From Nocardioides exalbidus (GTDB taxonomy: Bacteria; Actinomycetota; Actinomycetes; Propionibacteriales; Nocardioidaceae), in assembly GCF_900105585.1 (NCBI RefSeq), contig NZ_FNRT01000002.1, positions 3,720,001-3,784,000 of the forward strand: DNA of 64,000 bases, given 5' to 3'. The position numbers were made by a program, and so were the translations under genes. The notes under the pieces were generated by a model. It had not been told where the DNA came from and did no database searches. It saw only the letters and a program-made list of their open reading frames with translations. Numbering within the stretch: position 1 is the first letter of the stretch; every line of letters begins with the position of its first letter. This document shows, one piece after another, positions 62,068-64,000 of this stretch.

Positions 62068-62454
62068 TCAGGCGTCGAGGCCGGCCTGGTAGGCCGCGGC
62101 GTCCATCAGGCCGTCGACCTGCGCGGCGTCGGCGACGCCGACCTCGAAGAGCCAGCCCGCCTCGTAGGGGTCGCTGTTGACCAGCTCGGGGGTCGAGTCG
62201 AGCGCGGTGTTGACCGCGACGACCTCACCGGTGACCGGGGCGTAGATGTCGCTGACCGACTTCGTCGACTCCAGCTCGCCGCAGGTCTCCCCCGCCGTGA
62301 CCTGGTCGCCCACCTGCGGGAGGGAGGCGTACACGATGTCGCCGAGCGCGTCCTGCGCGAAGTCGGTGATGCCCACCCGGACCGACCCCTCGGCATCGCC
62401 GGGGGTGCGAACCCACTCGTGCTCGCTGGTGTACTTCAGGTTCTCCGGATACAT
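62068..62454 (-). CDS. gcvH: Glycine cleavage system H protein
   Basis: 128-residue lipoyl carrier that shuttles the aminomethyl group from GcvP to GcvT. The lipoylated lysine lies in ELESTKSVSDIYAPVTGEV. N-terminal YPENLKYTSEHEWVRT is typical. The ATG at 62454 is preceded by TAGCCT with 6-nt spacing, whose TAG is the stop codon of the preceding DUF881 gene. It can therefore be expressed independently of the upstream operon. Confidence 0.96.
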   Translation of the reverse strand: MYPENLKYTSEHEWVRTPGDAEGSVRVGITDFAQDALGDIVYASLPQVGDQVTAGETCGELESTKSVSDIYAPVTGEVVAVNTALDSTPELVNSDPYEAGWLFEVGVADAAQVDGLMDAAAYQAGLDA

Positions 62455-62460
62455 GGCGGC

Positions 62461-62466
62461 AGGCTA
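62461..62466 (-). promoter_or_regulatory. Leaderless -10 of gcvH overlapping the DUF881 stop codon
   Basis: TAGCCT (complement of 62461-62466), 6-nt spacer, ATG at 62454. Its TAG is the stop codon of the upstream gene. Confidence 0.55.
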
Positions 62467-63255
62467 CTGGCCCGTGCCGAACTCCGCATACTCAGGTCTC
62501 GGCGCCTCGCGGACGCTGGTCACCTCGACCTTCTCGATCGTCACGCTCGCGCCGTCGAGCGTCTCCAGGGTCTCGACCGGCCCGCTCGAGAACGTGAGCG
62601 CGGTGCGGAGGTTGTGGATGTCGCCGATGACGTCGAGGACGTAGGGCGGCTCGAGCAGCTGGTCGTCGAGCTCGATCCCCCCGACGGCGTTCTCGAAGGA
62701 GCTGTCGGCCCCGAGGCGGATCGAGTCGTTGAACTCCATCGCCTCGGCGCCGGCCGTGCGCAGCTCCTGGACGGTGTCGAGCAGCGACCCGACGCTGACC
62801 CGGCTCGTGGACTCGGTGATCGTGACGCGCAGGCCGGGACCGGAGACGGGCACCAGCCCCGCGATGATGTTGAGGGTGCGGACCCGCTGCTCGGCCTCGT
62901 CGAGGGCGGCCGCGCGGGCCTGGTTCTCGTTGCTGAGCTCGTCGCGTCGGCCCTCGAGCCGGTCGACCTCCCGGCGGGCGCGCTCGGCGGTGCCGGTGAG
63001 TCCGTCCAGGACCTGGATCAGCTCTCCCTCGCGCAGGCCGGCGTAGGTGTCGTTGGCCGCGGTGTCCTGCACCTGGACGACGAACCCGAAGCCCAGGACG
63101 GCCAGCAGGACCGCGACGATCCCCTGGCGCCGCGAGGGCTTCAGCAGGGCGTGCCGCAGCCGTTCGCGGCCCGGGCTCTCCGGGTCGGGCCTCACGTGCC
63201 CGGGTGGGTGCTCGGGCCGGTCGGGTCGGTCAGGCTGGTCGGGCTGGTCAGGCAT
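62464..63255 (-). CDS. DUF881-family membrane-anchored protein (Rv1825-like)
   Basis: 263-residue protein with a disordered Pro/Asp/Gln-rich N-terminus (about 1-40), one membrane segment (about 48-66, GIVAVLLAVLGFGFVVQVQ), a coiled coil (about 90-130) and a DUF881 extracytoplasmic domain. The ATG at 63255 is chosen because it overlaps the sbp stop by 8 nt; an upstream in-frame start would run through sbp. DUF881 proteins flank sbp in many actinobacteria and are suspected division/envelope factors. Confidence 0.85.
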   Translation of the reverse strand: MPDQPDQPDRPDRPEHPPGHVRPDPESPGRERLRHALLKPSRRQGIVAVLLAVLGFGFVVQVQDTAANDTYAGLREGELIQVLDGLTGTAERARREVDRLEGRRDELSNENQARAAALDEAEQRVRTLNIIAGLVPVSGPGLRVTITESTSRVSVGSLLDTVQELRTAGAEAMEFNDSIRLGADSSFENAVGGIELDDQLLEPPYVLDVIGDIHNLRTALTFSSGPVETLETLDGASVTIEKVEVTSVREAPRPEYAEFGTGQ

Positions 63256-63580
63256 GGAAGACGTGCCTCCGGATGGCGGCCACGTTGGAGAAGATCCGGA
63301 TGCCGAGGACGACGACGACGCCCGTGGTGAGCTGGGCGCCGACACCGAGCTGGTCGCCGAGGTAGACGATCGCTGCCGCGATCACCACGTTGCTGACGAA
63401 CGAGACGACGAAGACCTTGTCGTCGAAGATGCCGTCGAGGTAGGCGCGGAGGCCGCCGAAGACGGCGTCGAGGGCAGCGACCACCGCGATCGGCAGGTAG
63501 TTCTGCAGGCCGAGCGGGACGTCGGGGGCGAAGACCAGTCCGGCGAGGATGCCGAGGAGCAGGCCGAGCGCGGCGATCAT
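63248..63580 (-). CDS. sbp: Small basic membrane protein (Sbp, DUF1290)
   Basis: 110-residue protein with three hydrophobic segments (MIAALGLLLGILAGLVFAP; LPIAVVAALDAVFGGLRAYLDG; FVSNVVIAAAIVYLGDQLGVGAQLTTGVVVVLGIRIF), matching Sbp of Firmicutes and Rv1824. It lies between two DUF881 genes, the conserved arrangement near division genes. The stop of the preceding DUF881 gene is 7 nt away. Confidence 0.92.
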   Translation of the reverse strand: MIAALGLLLGILAGLVFAPDVPLGLQNYLPIAVVAALDAVFGGLRAYLDGIFDDKVFVVSFVSNVVIAAAIVYLGDQLGVGAQLTTGVVVVLGIRIFSNVAAIRRHVFHA

Positions 63581-63587
63581 CGGGCGG

Positions 63588-64000
63588 TCATGGCGCGTTG
63601 CCCCCTCCTCCTGGTGTGCCGTCCGGGTCGGCGTTGTCCTCGATCACATCACGCAAGCCTCGCTCCGGGGCAGCCGGCAGGCGGATGTCGTCCACATTCT
63701 GGGGTGTGTAGACGAAATCGAGGCCGTTGACGAGCGCGAACCACTCCTGGCCCTCCGAGGTCTGGAGCAGCCTGGCCTGGAGGGTCTTCGGGTCGCCGAT
63801 GGCGGACACGACGTAGGGGGCGTTGACGGGTCGGCCGTTGACGTGGATCGCCCGGCTGGTGTTGCGGATGCCGCCGAGGGCGTTGATGCGCTGGTCGTTG
63901 ATCGCGATCGCCTCGGCGCCCGCCTCGAACAGGCCGTCGACGAGGATCGCGAGGTCCTCGTCGCGGATCTCGCCGTTGACGTCGACGCCCGGGCGGTTGT
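63588..64000 (-). CDS. DUF881-family protein (Rv1823-like), C-terminal part
   Basis: Partial: the frame runs off the right edge of the window, leaving about 136 C-terminal residues. The visible part has the DUF881 core (NGEIRDEDLAILVDGLFEAGAEAIAINDQRI and NGRPVNAPYVVSAIGDPKTLQ) and a Gly-rich acidic tail. The start, membrane anchor and coiled coil lie outside. It is the first visible gene of the DUF881-sbp-DUF881-gcvH run. Confidence 0.88.
   Translation of the reverse strand, partial: NRPGVDVNGEIRDEDLAILVDGLFEAGAEAIAINDQRINALGGIRNTSRAIHVNGRPVNAPYVVSAIGDPKTLQARLLQTSEGQEWFALVNGLDFVYTPQNVDDIRLPAAPERGLRDVIEDNADPDGTPGGGGNAP

Overview
The window is GC-rich, densely packed chromosomal DNA of a high-GC Gram-positive actinobacterium. 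The gene set fits the Nocardioides/Nocardioidaceae type: a split Lnt/Ppm1 pair next to fxsA and rbpA, a helR-type RNA polymerase ATPase, and a DUF881-sbp-DUF881-gcvH-garA-ftsR-nuclease-merR-gcvP block in the same order as the Mycobacterium tuberculosis Rv1823-Rv1832 region. This taxonomic statement is inferred from gene content. I see no rRNA or tRNA genes, no intact insertion sequence, no prophage and no CRISPR array.

Region by region: (1) 1-7.2 kb is an amino-acid catabolism block. It holds an Lrp/AsnC regulator, an AbiEi/DUF559-like gene bracketed by look-alike hairpins, and a lysine/beta-lysine pathway: kamA divergent from the translationally coupled run kdd-kamD-kamE-kal. The cleavage enzyme Kce is not in the window. 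(2) 7.2-13.5 kb holds lipoprotein acylation (lnt), polyprenol-phosphate-mannose synthesis (ppm1), fxsA, rbpA behind a SigR-type promoter, a UMF1 transporter and a glycerophosphodiesterase. (3) 13.5-24.2 kb holds an unknown membrane protein, a murA-type gene fused to an XRE helix-turn-helix domain with a palindrome over its promoter, a secreted repeat protein, an alcohol dehydrogenase-PhoD pair, a 48-residue Cys-rich gene, an AlkX/YcaQ-type glycosylase and a 592-residue protein of unknown function. (4) 24.2-34.3 kb holds a three-gene stress-type operon, a UvrA-like ATPase, an endonuclease VIII, homocysteine methyltransferase, helR with a RAE-like element, a thioesterase and an exporter.

(5) 34.3-34.9 kb is a non-coding scar. 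It has several strong inverted repeats and the C-terminal remnant of a lytic polysaccharide monooxygenase. (6) 34.9-42.5 kb holds a Na+/H+ antiporter, a second secreted RTX-like repeat protein, an aldo/keto reductase, a cyclophilin lipoprotein, OsmC and an LPDTG-anchored surface protein. (7) 42.5-50.6 kb holds fdhD, sbcD-sbcC and the tldD-tldE pair. (8) 50.6-56.1 kb holds an SPFH/zinc-ribbon/small-membrane-protein operon, a DUF1906 glycoside-hydrolase-like protein and a class C beta-lactamase-like hydrolase. (9) 56.1-64 kb is the glycine-cleavage/GarA/FtsR block, with a glycine riboswitch ahead of gcvP.

A recurring feature is leaderless transcription: at least eleven genes have a TAnnnT -10 hexamer ending 6-7 nt before the start codon. 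I used this to choose several starts, and two of these hexamers contain the stop codon of the upstream gene. The strongest leads are the helR/RAE promoter, the XRE-MurA fusion with its palindrome, the LPMO remnant with surrounding inverted repeats, the leaderless pattern, and the shared CAACCCTC element in front of garA and the MerR gene.
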